Origin: Psychrobacter immobilis
GTDB lineage: Bacteria > Pseudomonadota > Gammaproteobacteria > Pseudomonadales > Moraxellaceae
Assembly (NCBI RefSeq): GCF_904846175.1
Contig: NZ_CAJGZM010000001.1
Location: 496,001 to 560,000, forward strand
Direction: 5' to 3'
Length of the DNA stretch: 64,000 nt
Position 1 is the stretch's first letter, and the number at the start of each line of letters is the position of its first letter. Shown piece after piece: positions 26,262 to 36,460 of the stretch. The position numbers were made by a program, and so were the translations under genes. The notes under the pieces are model-generated. The model was not told the DNA's origin, did no database searches, and was given only the letters and a program-made list of their open reading frames with translations.

Positions 26262-27689
26262 TTAATTATGACTAGAATTTTCTTGCTTACTTGCTGCTAT
26301 TATCTCAAGCGCGACTGCTTTCTCTTGTTGTCCGATACGTTCGAGCGCAAGATTTAGACGATCTCGAATGTCTTGATAATCGTTATCTTGCATATCTCGA
26401 AAGTTTAGGTGCAAATTAAAACCTGGTAGCGTATGGTCAACCCACTTTGATAACTGACCTTTGTTTTCATCAGGGTCAAGTACTTGCCATGCGCTTACTT
26501 TATTATCAAAACGCTTTAGCTGGAAAGCACCCGCATATTCACAGTCATAATCATGCGATATATAGTCATGGGTACTTTCGCTAATGAATATCTGCCCTTT
26601 ACTAGCAGCCGCTTCAAGCCTTGATGCAAGGTTGGCCTCTTTACCAATCAGCGTATAGCTTAGACGATTATTACTACCAAAGTTACCGACATGACAGTAG
26701 CCAGTGGTAATACCAATACGGATATACAAACCCTCAAAGCCCAATAGACGCCATTTTTGCCGCAAGGTGCGCATCTCACGGCGCATATCTATCGCCATTG
26801 CGACACAATCAAGCGCATCTTGACGCGGTCCACGGCTATTTGGTTCACCGAAAAAACATACCATACCATCGCCAATAAACTTATCCAGTACCGCTCCATG
26901 TTTATTGGCAATTAACGTCATACAGTGCATATAAGTATTTAAAATATCCGCCAAATTATCCGCGCTCAAACTATCTGACAATTCAGTAAAGCCAACGATA
27001 TCTGAAAACATAATCGTCAGCTTGGCACGTTTATTTTCGACGCTAACGGGACTATCAGATTTGACGATTGGCTCCCAAACTTGCGGCGGGACAAAACGCG
27101 TCAATTTATTAATCACAGAAACCATGGTATTTAGACGCCCAACCGCTTGCTGCGCTCGAGCTTCATAGTTTATATAATCATGATAAACGTGGCGAAAATG
27201 ACACAATATCACAATCATGCTGGCCAATAAGACGACAGGCGTGATTAAGCTGTCGTGACAATCGATCTCAGCGCTACTTAACGTGACGCTGACATAATAA
27301 AAAACAATCATCGTTACTACTGAAACAGCAATAAGCTTTAGATGATTTTCAGGACGACTGAGAATAACGCGCAGACCAATGAGTGCTGCTAGACTGAGTG
27401 CAATCACAGCACAGAACTGTATCGAACCAATGACCGCTGACAATAAAATGATGACAATATTAGACGTCCAAAAACTGCTTTGGCGACGATAGTTATAAAT
27501 TAAAATCATCAAACTAGGCAGACAGACAATGACAGCCAGCGCCATTGAAGTTGCACTAAAATTAAAATGCACAGCGAGCAAGATGACTGTCAGTATTAAA
27601 ACGAAGATTTCTGGATAATCGAACTGATAGGTCTTACTATCGCTATCCTTTACAGGAGTCTTTGGGCGTGATGCTTCTACAAGTGCCAT
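26262..27689 (-). CDS. Membrane-bound class III adenylate cyclase
   Basis: The 475-residue protein has about six N-terminal membrane helices (about 28-165), a short linker and a class III nucleotide cyclase domain (about 215-400). Metal-binding Asp residues are in FSDIVGFTEL and FIGDGMVCFFG. The lysine of LDKFIGDG corresponds to the adenine-selecting Lys of adenylate cyclases, and the transition-state Asn/Arg appear in ANLASRLEA, so it looks catalytically intact and ATP-specific. The membrane part has no named sensor domain I can recognise. It is monocistronic, convergent with fdx. A cAMP receptor protein is not encoded in the window. Confidence 0.85.
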   Translation of the reverse strand: MALVEASRPKTPVKDSDSKTYQFDYPEIFVLILTVILLAVHFNFSATSMALAVIVCLPSLMILIYNYRRQSSFWTSNIVIILLSAVIGSIQFCAVIALSLAALIGLRVILSRPENHLKLIAVSVVTMIVFYYVSVTLSSAEIDCHDSLITPVVLLASMIVILCHFRHVYHDYINYEARAQQAVGRLNTMVSVINKLTRFVPPQVWEPIVKSDSPVSVENKRAKLTIMFSDIVGFTELSDSLSADNLADILNTYMHCMTLIANKHGAVLDKFIGDGMVCFFGEPNSRGPRQDALDCVAMAIDMRREMRTLRQKWRLLGFEGLYIRIGITTGYCHVGNFGSNNRLSYTLIGKEANLASRLEAAASKGQIFISESTHDYISHDYDCEYAGAFQLKRFDNKVSAWQVLDPDENKGQLSKWVDHTLPGFNLHLNFRDMQDNDYQDIRDRLNLALERIGQQEKAVALEIIAASKQENSSHN

Positions 27690-27955
27690 GGTCGATATTC
27701 GCCTAAAGAAAAACCATCAGGAATTTAAATAAAAATAAGGTCTATATCATCATTTGTGCTTTAGACAATACTTGCCTTTATAAACCATTGATAATATAAG
27801 TAGATAGTAAATCTATACATTATACTGCCTTATTCCCATCGAACCTAGGTTACTGGTAAGAAAAAGCATACCACTGGTCGCTTATTGGTTTGAAAAGCGG
27901 TTTAAAGTTAACGGTTAATAGAGATGATTTAAGCGAATAACAGTGACAAAAATGA

Positions 27956-27986
27956 AAAAGCCAGATAATTGCTATCTGGCTTTTTT
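27956..27986 (-). terminator. Intrinsic terminator of the ceramidase-family gene
   Basis: Stem AGCCAGATA / TATCTGGCT flanked by an A-tract and T-tract, 40 bases downstream of the minus-strand stop at 28028. Confidence 0.9.
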
Positions 27987-28027
27987 ATATGTAAAGATTA
28001 AGTGGAAAATGAAGCTATAAAAATTGG

Positions 28028-30268
28028 TTACCGAACGATAAAGCTATTAGAAACGCCTGAATACGGCTTGATTTTATGCGTCCAACCATTTTTCCAGTCG
28101 CCTTGATGGGTCAATCGATAAGTACCCGCTGGGGTATCGTTACTGATTCGCCAATCAATGATGGCTTTACTAAAAGCCGCCCCTTCACGCTTCCAAGTAT
28201 AAGTGGTATCAAAATCGCTATCACTCAGATAATCGATCCACTGACCATTCTCAAAACGCTGCACCTTTAAAAAACTGTCTTCGGTGCGTAGATTGTTTTT
28301 AGGGTGAGCGCCGCGGAATACGGCTGTGGCAACCTGACCTTTTTGATAACTGACTTTGGGCTGAGTAAGGGTTTGTCCCCAACTTTGTTTTAAAGGCTTA
28401 TCGTCAAATACCACGCCTGGGCGCTCATTAAACGATTTACCTGAGCGATCAGGCGGTGTGGCATTGTCATAAACCTCGATACCATCACGCAGCGCTTCGG
28501 CCAGTTGCGTATATTCTTGTATATAAGCAGCGGCTTGATAAGGGCCATACTCGGTAGACGCCCCTTCATAATGCTGGGTGGCAAATTCTTCGCGCGTACT
28601 TAAATAGCCGCTATAGTTATTCGCCAAACCATTAATAATAACCGTGTCGACCCCTGAGTCTTTTAGCTGTGCAAGCACGGCAGCGCGCATTCGTCGTCCA
28701 ACCATGGTGGTCGGCTCGCCGGGAATAGCAACGAGGGCGATATTACCGATACGCATCAGCTGAACAGGTTGCTGAGTATTAATCCAGCCCCAGCTGCCCG
28801 TTGGCAATAAGACTTGTTTTTCAGCCTGACAATCATCTTGGCTGACAGTTGAAACAATGCCAAACGCGCCGCGCGTTAAGCTTCCTAAAAAGGATTGATC
28901 CACTTTATTAATATCGTCATTAATACGGAAGTTTTCTCGCGTCATACCCTCATACATACCGGGTATGTTCGATGGCCCATTCTCGCCGCCAGCAGCAAAG
29001 GAGTAACCACGAGCTGGCATACATAGAACTTTATTGCCCGCGCCATTGGTGAATTTACCATCGACTTGGTAGCCCTTTAAATCAATCCAGCGCGCGCGTA
29101 CGTTTATTGGACCAGCAACGGGCGCACCTTGATTCCAAAGCTCGACCGCCTTATCAAGCTGCAGTTGCCCATCACGCCTGACATTTTCCCACTCATTGTC
29201 ACTACCTTGATAGCCAGGTTTTGAGTTGGCATTGCCACCTGCGGCCAGTACATCACCCTCATCCGCATTGGCAAAAGCTGCGACAAACGGCTTGTCTGAT
29301 TTTCCAGCAAAGATCTTTTCTGCGCCGCGTTGGGCAAAGCCTTTATTGTCAGCGCTTAGATGCATAAATTGATTACTAAAGCTGGTTGGATGCAGTGCAA
29401 ACCAATTGATCAGACCCACTGGTGTACCATCGGCAGCATTTAGGCGCAGCTGAGTCATGGTCTCATTGACATTACTATCAAAGTCTTTTGCATCAACATT
29501 ATTGTTATAAGCAAACTCTGAGCGATTGAGCGTTGCACCCTTTAGCTCGCCTTGCGCCAAAGATAGCGTGCCGGGAGCCAAGGTATCGTGAGCACGCTTA
29601 ATCGAGGTGACAATGCCATTAACGATAGCATTGAAATTTTGGCTGCTATAGCCTGATAGCGTATCGTCGGTACTGGCAATTTGATACAGCTGTTGATGCG
29701 AGTAGCCAGCATTACCCACATGAGTATGAGTGGCGGTGAGCATGACGTTATCATCGTTATATAGTTCGCCATAGTTCTTTTGCAGGCGTTTGATGACTTC
29801 AAGCTTTACCGCAGTAAACATCGCGCCCATATCTGCTGATACATATACGACGCGTTTGCCCTCATTTTTATCCGCTTCGCCGATAATAAAAGCATGAGAG
29901 TATAAGCGGTCGTTAATACCTTGTACCACTTGACCAGAAGCATAACCAAACATGCCAGTTTCGGCAGCCGCACCGGTGATATCTGCCTTACCGCTACCAA
30001 CGAGATACTGACTTGTCGGCATTCCTCTCATAGACATGGCAGAGGCGCTATGATTTAACGTGACAGAGCTGTCTGATGCTGAGGTATTTTCGGTAATGGT
30101 TTGCCCTGAATCGGACTGTACGGATACTGACTGTGTTGAGTCAGCCTGTAATGAAGCAGCTTCAGTTGAATCCGTCTCACAGGCCGTTAAACCGAGAGCG
30201 GCGGTACAAATTGAGATAAGTAACATAGAAGGTCGTAGTAATGGGGATGCAATAGAGGAAGTAGCCAT
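28028..30268 (-). CDS. Neutral/alkaline ceramidase-family lipoprotein
   Basis: The 746-residue protein has a lipoprotein signal (lipobox LTAC, Cys30), a Ser/Thr-rich linker (about 31-85), an N-terminal neutral ceramidase domain and a C-terminal Ig-like domain (last about 120 residues). Zinc-site motifs of the family are present: THTH (181-183), WFALHPTSF (His293), IPGEPTT and NNYSGYL. However the segment aligned with the Pseudomonas catalytic loop (GNLSPN) reads GDVLAAGG, placing Leu341 where the nucleophile Ser is expected. It is therefore either inactive on ceramide or a different amidase. The start follows AAGGA. The gene is monocistronic. Confidence 0.85.
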   Translation of the reverse strand: MATSSIASPLLRPSMLLISICTAALGLTACETDSTEAASLQADSTQSVSVQSDSGQTITENTSASDSSVTLNHSASAMSMRGMPTSQYLVGSGKADITGAAAETGMFGYASGQVVQGINDRLYSHAFIIGEADKNEGKRVVYVSADMGAMFTAVKLEVIKRLQKNYGELYNDDNVMLTATHTHVGNAGYSHQQLYQIASTDDTLSGYSSQNFNAIVNGIVTSIKRAHDTLAPGTLSLAQGELKGATLNRSEFAYNNNVDAKDFDSNVNETMTQLRLNAADGTPVGLINWFALHPTSFSNQFMHLSADNKGFAQRGAEKIFAGKSDKPFVAAFANADEGDVLAAGGNANSKPGYQGSDNEWENVRRDGQLQLDKAVELWNQGAPVAGPINVRARWIDLKGYQVDGKFTNGAGNKVLCMPARGYSFAAGGENGPSNIPGMYEGMTRENFRINDDINKVDQSFLGSLTRGAFGIVSTVSQDDCQAEKQVLLPTGSWGWINTQQPVQLMRIGNIALVAIPGEPTTMVGRRMRAAVLAQLKDSGVDTVIINGLANNYSGYLSTREEFATQHYEGASTEYGPYQAAAYIQEYTQLAEALRDGIEVYDNATPPDRSGKSFNERPGVVFDDKPLKQSWGQTLTQPKVSYQKGQVATAVFRGAHPKNNLRTEDSFLKVQRFENGQWIDYLSDSDFDTTYTWKREGAAFSKAIIDWRISNDTPAGTYRLTHQGDWKNGWTHKIKPYSGVSNSFIVR

Positions 30269-30505
30269 CTGTTATCCTTAACATAGAGTGAAATCTCAGA
30301 TTGAAAGGTTTCAATCCAAGACTAAATACCTCGAAGCTTTTCCAATGCGCTAAATCAAGCTTACTGATTAATACGCAAAAAAACGGCTGCGAGCAGATAA
30401 GTTGGCTATATCCATTTAACCAACCCACTCTCTAATATAATGAATAACAGACAAATGTAAAACACTTTATGGTTAAAACAACTTAAATAGTCGTTTAACG
30501 CTTGA

Positions 30506-30937
30506 TTACATTTGCCAATCAAACGGCATTTGATGATGACCACGTAATGCCATCATTAATGTCTGCTGCATCTGCGCCAACACTTCTTTAGTATAAGGCA
30601 CAGCAGGAACGCCCCATACTGGATTTGGCCACTGCATGTCGTTTTGATAACGGACGATATGATGGAAGTGTAGCTGCGGCACCTGATTGCCGAGTGCTGC
30701 CACGTTCATTTTATCGGCTTGAAAAGTCTTAGCCAATTGGCTTGATAACCAGCTCGATTCACGTAAAAACTGCGTTTGGTCTGCCTCAGACAGCTCATAT
30801 AATTCTTTGATACCTGATACGCGCGGCACCAATATCAACCAAGGAAACTGACAATCATTGATTAAACGACAGGTCGATAATGGGAAATCACCCACTAAAA
30901 AACTATCAGCCGCAAGTTTATGATGAAGTTGGAACAT
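30506..30937 (-). CDS. HIT family protein
   Basis: This 143-residue cytosolic protein of the histidine-triad superfamily has an N-terminal strand region, the PWLILVPRV segment and the histidine cluster QLHFHHIVRYQND. HIT proteins hydrolyse or transfer nucleoside phosphate esters. This subgroup with a WPNPVWG motif after the triad is common in gammaproteobacteria but its substrate is unknown. The start has an AGAG-type ribosome binding site. It lies 219 bases downstream of mfd on the same strand. Confidence 0.88.
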   Translation of the reverse strand: MFQLHHKLAADSFLVGDFPLSTCRLINDCQFPWLILVPRVSGIKELYELSEADQTQFLRESSWLSSQLAKTFQADKMNVAALGNQVPQLHFHHIVRYQNDMQWPNPVWGVPAVPYTKEVLAQMQQTLMMALRGHHQMPFDWQM

Positions 30938-31034
30938 AATGACGGTTCTCTTGTTATGACGCTTGAATAAAAGGAATTAGAATTAATTCAAAAATTAATA
31001 AGCTATAAGGATAATAAGCTAAATATAGGGTGTC

Positions 31035-31068
31035 GCTATTTTATCAGTTATCCAATCGATAAAATAGC
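31035..31068. repeat. 11-bp perfect inverted repeat between HIT gene and mfd
   Basis: GCTATTTTATC (31035-31045) and GATAAAATAGC (31058-31068) flank a 12-base loop about 90 bases downstream of the mfd stop. No clear T-tract on either side, so its status as terminator is uncertain. Confidence 0.6.
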
Positions 31069-31156
31069 GCCATGACTGATTGTCTTAGGGTATGACATTT
31101 GCATTACTTAAACCATTTAGCAAATGTACTTAGTTTAACGATATAAATCAATGAAG

Positions 31157-34100
31157 CTAAGCTGACTCTGCCACCATATGCTCGCTAAAATAGCGTAATA
31201 ACTCTTGAATCGCAGTGACGCGCTGCTGCGGTGTTGCCAGTTTATTAGCATCCTGATAACGAATACCAGATGCACCATTCATACGATAGCGTTGCCCATT
31301 TGATTGAATCAACTTAATAATTGCTAACGCATCGACTGGCGTATCAGGGGCAAACTCTAACGTCATGCTGTTGCTATTAGCATCAATCTTATTAATTTTT
31401 AGCGGCTCGGCTTGTATGCGCAGTCCATGAATAGCAAACAACTGCTTGGTCTGTTCTGGTAAAACACCAAAACGGTCAATCATTTCGGTACGGATATCAG
31501 TTAATGCCTCTTTATCATCGGCATTACTAATGCGTTTATAGAACAATAAACGCTGATGGACATCGTGTAAATATTCTTCAGGAATCAATGCCGAGCTATG
31601 CAGATTAATCTCGCTAGTCAGTGACAATGGCGTACTCAAATCAGGTTCCTTACCCGCTTTAATCGCTTTTGTCGCCCGCTCAAGCATATCCATATATAAG
31701 CTAAAGCCAATCGCCTGCATATTACCACTTTGCTGCTTACCAAGTATTTCACCAGCACCGCGAATCTCTAAGTCTTCACTTGCCAGCATAAAACCTGCAC
31801 CCAAAGTATTGGCGCGTTCAATCGCATGCAATCGGCGTTTAGCATCGCCTTTAAGACCTTTAATAGACGGCACCAGTAGATAACAATAGGCTTGATGATG
31901 GCTACGACCGACGCGACCACGAAGTTGATGCAATTGAGCCAAGCCAAACTTATCCGCGCGCTCAATGATAATCGTATTAGCATTGGGTACATCAATACCC
32001 GTTTCAATAATGGTTGAGCATATCAGCACGTTGAACTTTTTATGATAAAACTGCTGCATTACTTGCTCAAGTTGACGCTCTTGCATTTGCCCGTGAGCGA
32101 CCCCTACTCGCGCCTCAGGCACCAGTTCACGTATAGTCTCTGCCATACGCTCAATACTCGCCACGTCATTATGCAATAGATAAACCTGACCGCCACGTAG
32201 CAGCTCACGCAAGATAGCTTCTTTCATCAAAGCTTCTGTCTTTTGCATGACAAAGGTCTTAATCGCCAGACGGCGAGCTGGTGGCGTGGCAATAATCGAC
32301 ATATCACGCATACCTGAGAGCGCCATATTGAGCGTTCTAGGGATCGGTGTAGCTGTCATCGACATGCTATCCACATCGGTCTGAATCGCCTTAATTCGCT
32401 CTTTATGACGCACACCAAAGCGATGTTCTTCATCGACAATCATCAAACCTAGATTAGAGAATTTTACATCTGGTTGTAATAATTTATGGGTGCCGATTAC
32501 GATGTCGACCTTACCTGCTGCGAGGTCTGTTAGCACCGTTTCTTGATGCTTTTTGCCACCAAAGCGCGATAGCGTTTCGATACGTACCGGCCAATCAGCA
32601 AAACGGTCGCGGAAATTGTCTTCATGCTGACCGGCTAGCAAGGTTGTCGGCACCAACACTGCCACTTGATAACCGGCGCTGACCGCAATAAAGGCGGCGC
32701 GCATAGCAACTTCCGTTTTACCAAAGCCGACATCACCGCAGATGAGACGATCCATTGGCTGGTTTTGCTTCATGTCTTCCATCACCGCATGGATGGCATT
32801 GGCTTGGTCAGGCGTTTCTTCAAAGGCAAACTGACTGGCAAATAACTCATATTGCGATAGATCTATTTTGAAATGAATACCAACTTTGGCTTCGCGCCGT
32901 GCTTGCATATTAAGCAGCTCAGCCGCTACGTCATGGATTTGCTCGAGCGCTTTTTGCTTGGCTTTATCCCATTTTCCGCTACCGATTTTATGCAATGGCG
33001 CAAGCGCAGGATCACCGCCGCTATAGCGATTAATCATTTGTAAATTGGCGACTGGCACATAAATACTGGCATCATCGGCATATTTTAAGTGAATAAACTC
33101 TTGCTCACCGTCACCCACATCTAGCGTAATCAGTCCGTGATAACGTCCAATACCATGCTCGATATGAACAACAGGACTACCTTCGGTTATTTCAGTAACA
33201 CTTTTAACCAAGAACTCTTCTGATACTCCGCTTTGACGACGACGGCGTGTTTGCAATACTTGGCGACCAAATAACTGTGTCTCACTAATCAGCACCAAAC
33301 GTTCAGGAACATAAACCCCGCGCTCAATGGGCGCAACGGTTAGACCAACCTGTGGCAACTTTTTAGCATTAAGACCAGTAGTTTTATCAGCGGCTAAAAA
33401 CGCCTCAAAGCTATCATAAGCTTTGATATCTATTTTACCTTTAAACAGTTCGATTAGAATCTCACGCCGACCCGCTGTTTCGGCAACGATTAATACTGGT
33501 GTCGCCGTTTGCGCTTGTAGCGCTAGAAATTCCAGCAGTTCAGTCAGTGGTTCAGCTTTTTGATGATTGACTGATAATTGAGGCGGCTCTAGCGCACTTA
33601 ACGTCACCAAGCCTTGCTGTTTACTCTGCAGAAGCGATAATTGTGGCTGTGAATTTGACTGCTCTTCAACTTCTAGCAATGAAGCATCTTCTAGTAATGA
33701 ATCACTGCTATCAATCGCAGCGACATCGGTCATGGTAGCCAATTCATTACGAGCACTTAAAATCACGCGTGGATAGTGATTGAGGTGCTCGTTTAGAGTA
33801 TTTGATAATAAATACAATAGCTCAGGGGCGACGATGGGTTTATCAATATCATGACGACGCTCTTCATAACGGCGCTGAATTTGTGACCAGTAATCTACCT
33901 GTTTTTCGTTAATCAGCTCATCTGTTATAAATAAGGCGTCACTTGGTAAGTAAGCAAATAAGCTACTCTCAGCTTCCCAAGCTTTTAAATTAAAAAATAG
34001 CGGCTGATAATATTCAAGTCCGCTACTAGCGATACCTGCCATCACATCTTTATGTAGTTCAAACTTACGGCTGCTAGCATTAGGAAACATCGCGGCAAAG

Positions 34101-34912
34101 TTGGTACGGAATGTCTCGCGCCCTTCATCAAGCGGAAACTCTTTTGCCGGTAAGATTTGAAATTGCTTAATAGGCTTTGAGATATCTGGCAGTTTATGCA
34201 GTAGCGACAGCGACTCTTTGTCCATACTGCTATCGTTGCCATTCATCATGGTTTTGAGGTCATCAACGGTCAGTGTGCGCTGGGTCTGCGGATTAAAAAA
34301 GCGAATGGTTTCAATTTCATCATCAAACAAATCTAGACGTAGCGGAAACGGCTGACCCATCGCAAAGATATCAATGATGCTACCGCGTACGGCAAATTCG
34401 CCCGGCTCAAAGACGTTCTCAACCGCTCGGTAACCTGCCTTTGCCAGTAAGCCACGTTGGGTATTGATATCAAATCGATCACCCACGCTCAAATCAAAAT
34501 GCTGTCCTATCAGCCAGCTTGGCGGTGCGACCCGATGCATCAACGCCTGAACCGAGATAAGCAGCACGCCTGACGTTGGCATATCGGTTAATAGATTGAT
34601 ACGCTCGCTGACGATATCTTGATGCGGTGACAGCTCATCATAGGTCAATGTCTCCCAATCAGGGAATACATAAGCATCAACGCCGCAAAATGCTAACTCT
34701 GTCTCTATCTGATTAAGCTGGTTTTGGTCACGCGTTACCACAACCTTTAGACGGTCGGCAACATTCCATAGCGATGTCTGCACCAGACTTGCCAGCCATA
34801 AACTACTGACTGCCCCATGCACAGGTGCCAGCCAACGCCGCTGGGCATTCTGGATAGGGAATAACTGCTGGTTAATCGGTTCAAAGGCGTCAGTCAAAGC
34901 AGTGATAGGCAT
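31157..34912 (-). CDS. mfd: Transcription-repair coupling factor Mfd
   Basis: Mfd removes RNA polymerase stalled at lesions and recruits UvrA. With the ATG at 34912 the protein is 1251 residues, about 100 more than in E. coli. Domains in order: UvrB-like N-terminal modules, a variable Ser/Gln-rich stretch (about 405-455), the RNAP-interacting domain (EFIHLKYADDASIYVP), a RecG-like helicase core with ICGDVGFGKTEVAMRAAF (Walker A) and DEEHRFGV, the TRG region and a C-terminal UvrA-binding-occluding domain. An upstream TTG at 34927 is the alternative start; neither has a good ribosome binding site. Confidence 0.96.
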   Translation of the reverse strand: MPITALTDAFEPINQQLFPIQNAQRRWLAPVHGAVSSLWLASLVQTSLWNVADRLKVVVTRDQNQLNQIETELAFCGVDAYVFPDWETLTYDELSPHQDIVSERINLLTDMPTSGVLLISVQALMHRVAPPSWLIGQHFDLSVGDRFDINTQRGLLAKAGYRAVENVFEPGEFAVRGSIIDIFAMGQPFPLRLDLFDDEIETIRFFNPQTQRTLTVDDLKTMMNGNDSSMDKESLSLLHKLPDISKPIKQFQILPAKEFPLDEGRETFRTNFAAMFPNASSRKFELHKDVMAGIASSGLEYYQPLFFNLKAWEAESSLFAYLPSDALFITDELINEKQVDYWSQIQRRYEERRHDIDKPIVAPELLYLLSNTLNEHLNHYPRVILSARNELATMTDVAAIDSSDSLLEDASLLEVEEQSNSQPQLSLLQSKQQGLVTLSALEPPQLSVNHQKAEPLTELLEFLALQAQTATPVLIVAETAGRREILIELFKGKIDIKAYDSFEAFLAADKTTGLNAKKLPQVGLTVAPIERGVYVPERLVLISETQLFGRQVLQTRRRRQSGVSEEFLVKSVTEITEGSPVVHIEHGIGRYHGLITLDVGDGEQEFIHLKYADDASIYVPVANLQMINRYSGGDPALAPLHKIGSGKWDKAKQKALEQIHDVAAELLNMQARREAKVGIHFKIDLSQYELFASQFAFEETPDQANAIHAVMEDMKQNQPMDRLICGDVGFGKTEVAMRAAFIAVSAGYQVAVLVPTTLLAGQHEDNFRDRFADWPVRIETLSRFGGKKHQETVLTDLAAGKVDIVIGTHKLLQPDVKFSNLGLMIVDEEHRFGVRHKERIKAIQTDVDSMSMTATPIPRTLNMALSGMRDMSIIATPPARRLAIKTFVMQKTEALMKEAILRELLRGGQVYLLHNDVASIERMAETIRELVPEARVGVAHGQMQERQLEQVMQQFYHKKFNVLICSTIIETGIDVPNANTIIIERADKFGLAQLHQLRGRVGRSHHQAYCYLLVPSIKGLKGDAKRRLHAIERANTLGAGFMLASEDLEIRGAGEILGKQQSGNMQAIGFSLYMDMLERATKAIKAGKEPDLSTPLSLTSEINLHSSALIPEEYLHDVHQRLLFYKRISNADDKEALTDIRTEMIDRFGVLPEQTKQLFAIHGLRIQAEPLKINKIDANSNSMTLEFAPDTPVDALAIIKLIQSNGQRYRMNGASGIRYQDANKLATPQQRVTAIQELLRYFSEHMVAESA

Positions 34913-35080
34913 AAAGGATAGGATCAAGGTTAAGAGTCAGAAAGCTATTATACGAATATTTTGGCAATTACCAAAATTTATGCCGTAACGGTTTGTCACT
35001 TAGCATTTTTATTAAAAACCCAATAGCTAAATAGCTGATAAAACTTATACTCGGATACAAAAATAGAATGAGTAAATGTC

Positions 35081-35109
35081 AAAACCTCAACGGTTAAGCT
35101 GAGGTTTTT
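35081..35109 (-). terminator. Intrinsic terminator after rraA
   Basis: Stem AAAACCTCA / TGAGGTTTT with a 10-base loop, 42 bases downstream of the rraA stop. It separates rraA from mfd. Confidence 0.8.
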
Positions 35110-35150
35110 GAGTTTTAATTGTTAAACTTTTTTTAAAATAAAAGCTGTTT

Positions 35151-35681
35151 CTAAATTAATGGCTTGTCACTAGCGATAATACCGTTGTTATCTGCATAAA
35201 CAAACATACCTGAATTTAAGGTTAAATCACCAAAGCTGATTTCAAGATCGGTTTGACCTTCATCGCGGCGGTTTGATTTACGTGGGATACAACCAAGTGC
35301 CATGACACCGATATCCATTGCTGCCATATCATCAACATCACGGACACAGCCATATACCAACACCCCTGCCCAGCCATTATCAATCGCCGACTGTGCAATC
35401 ATATCGCCTAACAGCGCACAACGCATCGAACCGCCACCGTCAACGACCAATACTTTGCCATTACCGTCTTTGTCTTTACCATCGCTATTTAATAACGATT
35501 TCACGCGGCTGTTATCCTCAAAGCATTTCACCGTCACGATTTCACCGCAAAATCTGTCTTTACCACCAAAGCTATAGAAAGACTTGCCTTCGATATTGGG
35601 CAAACATACCTGTGACTCAGGATTGGCATCCAATAAATCACAAGTCACAAAATTCTCTTTATTCATCGTTGATTCTGGCAT
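35151..35681 (-). CDS. rraA: RraA family protein (RNase E regulator / HMG aldolase fold)
   Basis: RraA binds and inhibits RNase E in E. coli; close relatives are metal-dependent aldolases/oxaloacetate decarboxylases. The 176-residue protein has the family core VVDGGGSMRCALLGDMIAQSAIDNGWAGVLVYGCVRDV, including the Arg and Asp of the putative active site, and ends with a YADNNGIIAS segment. The start at 35681 follows AAGGAG. It is slightly longer than E. coli RraA (161). Which activity applies here cannot be decided from sequence alone. Confidence 0.9.
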   Translation of the reverse strand: MPESTMNKENFVTCDLLDANPESQVCLPNIEGKSFYSFGGKDRFCGEIVTVKCFEDNSRVKSLLNSDGKDKDGNGKVLVVDGGGSMRCALLGDMIAQSAIDNGWAGVLVYGCVRDVDDMAAMDIGVMALGCIPRKSNRRDEGQTDLEISFGDLTLNSGMFVYADNNGIIASDKPLI

Positions 35682-35758
35682 GGCGACGCTCCTTGCTATT
35701 CATGTTTAGTCTATTAATAGATAGGTTCTGAGTTTAATTTTCTAATTTAATACTTAGG

Positions 35759-36460
35759 CTATTTTTTGACTTTAGTCATCGCTAGCATTTGTTTATTTTC
35801 GATAATATCTGTGGTTTGAATTGCGGGCTCACTACGGTATTTATTACGCTGATAAACATCATGCGCACTCATTGCCATGGCACTGGCAACGCGCTTTGCA
35901 GATATAGGGTGTAATGATAGTGACTCTGATACCAAAGGCGAAATAAGTTTAAACGCTTTTTGACCAAAGCTTTCAAGCGGACGACCTTTATGTTTGCCCA
36001 ACAATAAAGAAGGACGAAGGATGACCAACTGTTTAAAACCTAGCGCCATAATAGACTGCTCAGTTTCCGCCTTGACCCGATTGTATAAAAATCGACTGTC
36101 GATGTCCGCATTCATTGAAGACAATAAAAAGAAGTTTTCTACGCCTTTAGCTTGGCAGAGTTTGGCAAAATTGACATTGTAATCATGGTCGATTTTTCGA
36201 AAAGCTTCATCACTACCCGCCTGCTTTTTGGTGGTACCAAGGCAACTAAAAGCATCTGTCTTACTATCAGCGCCAACGCTGGCAAATATTTCAGCCAAAT
36301 TGTCAAAATCATTGACCTGATAAAAACGCATGCTGGCATTAATATAGCGAGGCGGACGCCGTGCAAGCACAATTAACGTGTCATAAAGCTCACTAAGCTG
36401 CTTCACAAGATGTTGTCCTACTAATCCTGTGGCGCCAATCAAAATCGCTTTTCGCTGCAT
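35759..36460 (-). CDS. NAD(P)-binding Rossmann oxidoreductase (HTATIP2/NmrA-like)
   Basis: This 233-residue protein of the atypical short-chain dehydrogenase group has the N-terminal nucleotide-binding loop ILIGATGLVGQHLV, CLGTTKKQAGS at the strand 4 region typical of HTATIP2-like proteins, YNRVKAETE in place of the catalytic YxxxK, and LRPSLLLGKHKGRPLE. It looks cytosolic. It is on the same strand as rraA with a 77-base spacer, and may share its transcript. Substrate unknown. Confidence 0.82.
   Translation of the reverse strand: MQRKAILIGATGLVGQHLVKQLSELYDTLIVLARRPPRYINASMRFYQVNDFDNLAEIFASVGADSKTDAFSCLGTTKKQAGSDEAFRKIDHDYNVNFAKLCQAKGVENFFLLSSMNADIDSRFLYNRVKAETEQSIMALGFKQLVILRPSLLLGKHKGRPLESFGQKAFKLISPLVSESLSLHPISAKRVASAMAMSAHDVYQRNKYRSEPAIQTTDIIENKQMLAMTKVKK

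Noticed and set aside
30177..30428. 83-codon minus-strand frame overlapping the ceramidase-family start
   Set aside because: Overlaps the signal-peptide region in another frame; no ribosome binding site.
35318..35731. 137-codon plus-strand frame opposite rraA
   Set aside because: Antisense shadow of rraA, His/Ser-rich without motif.
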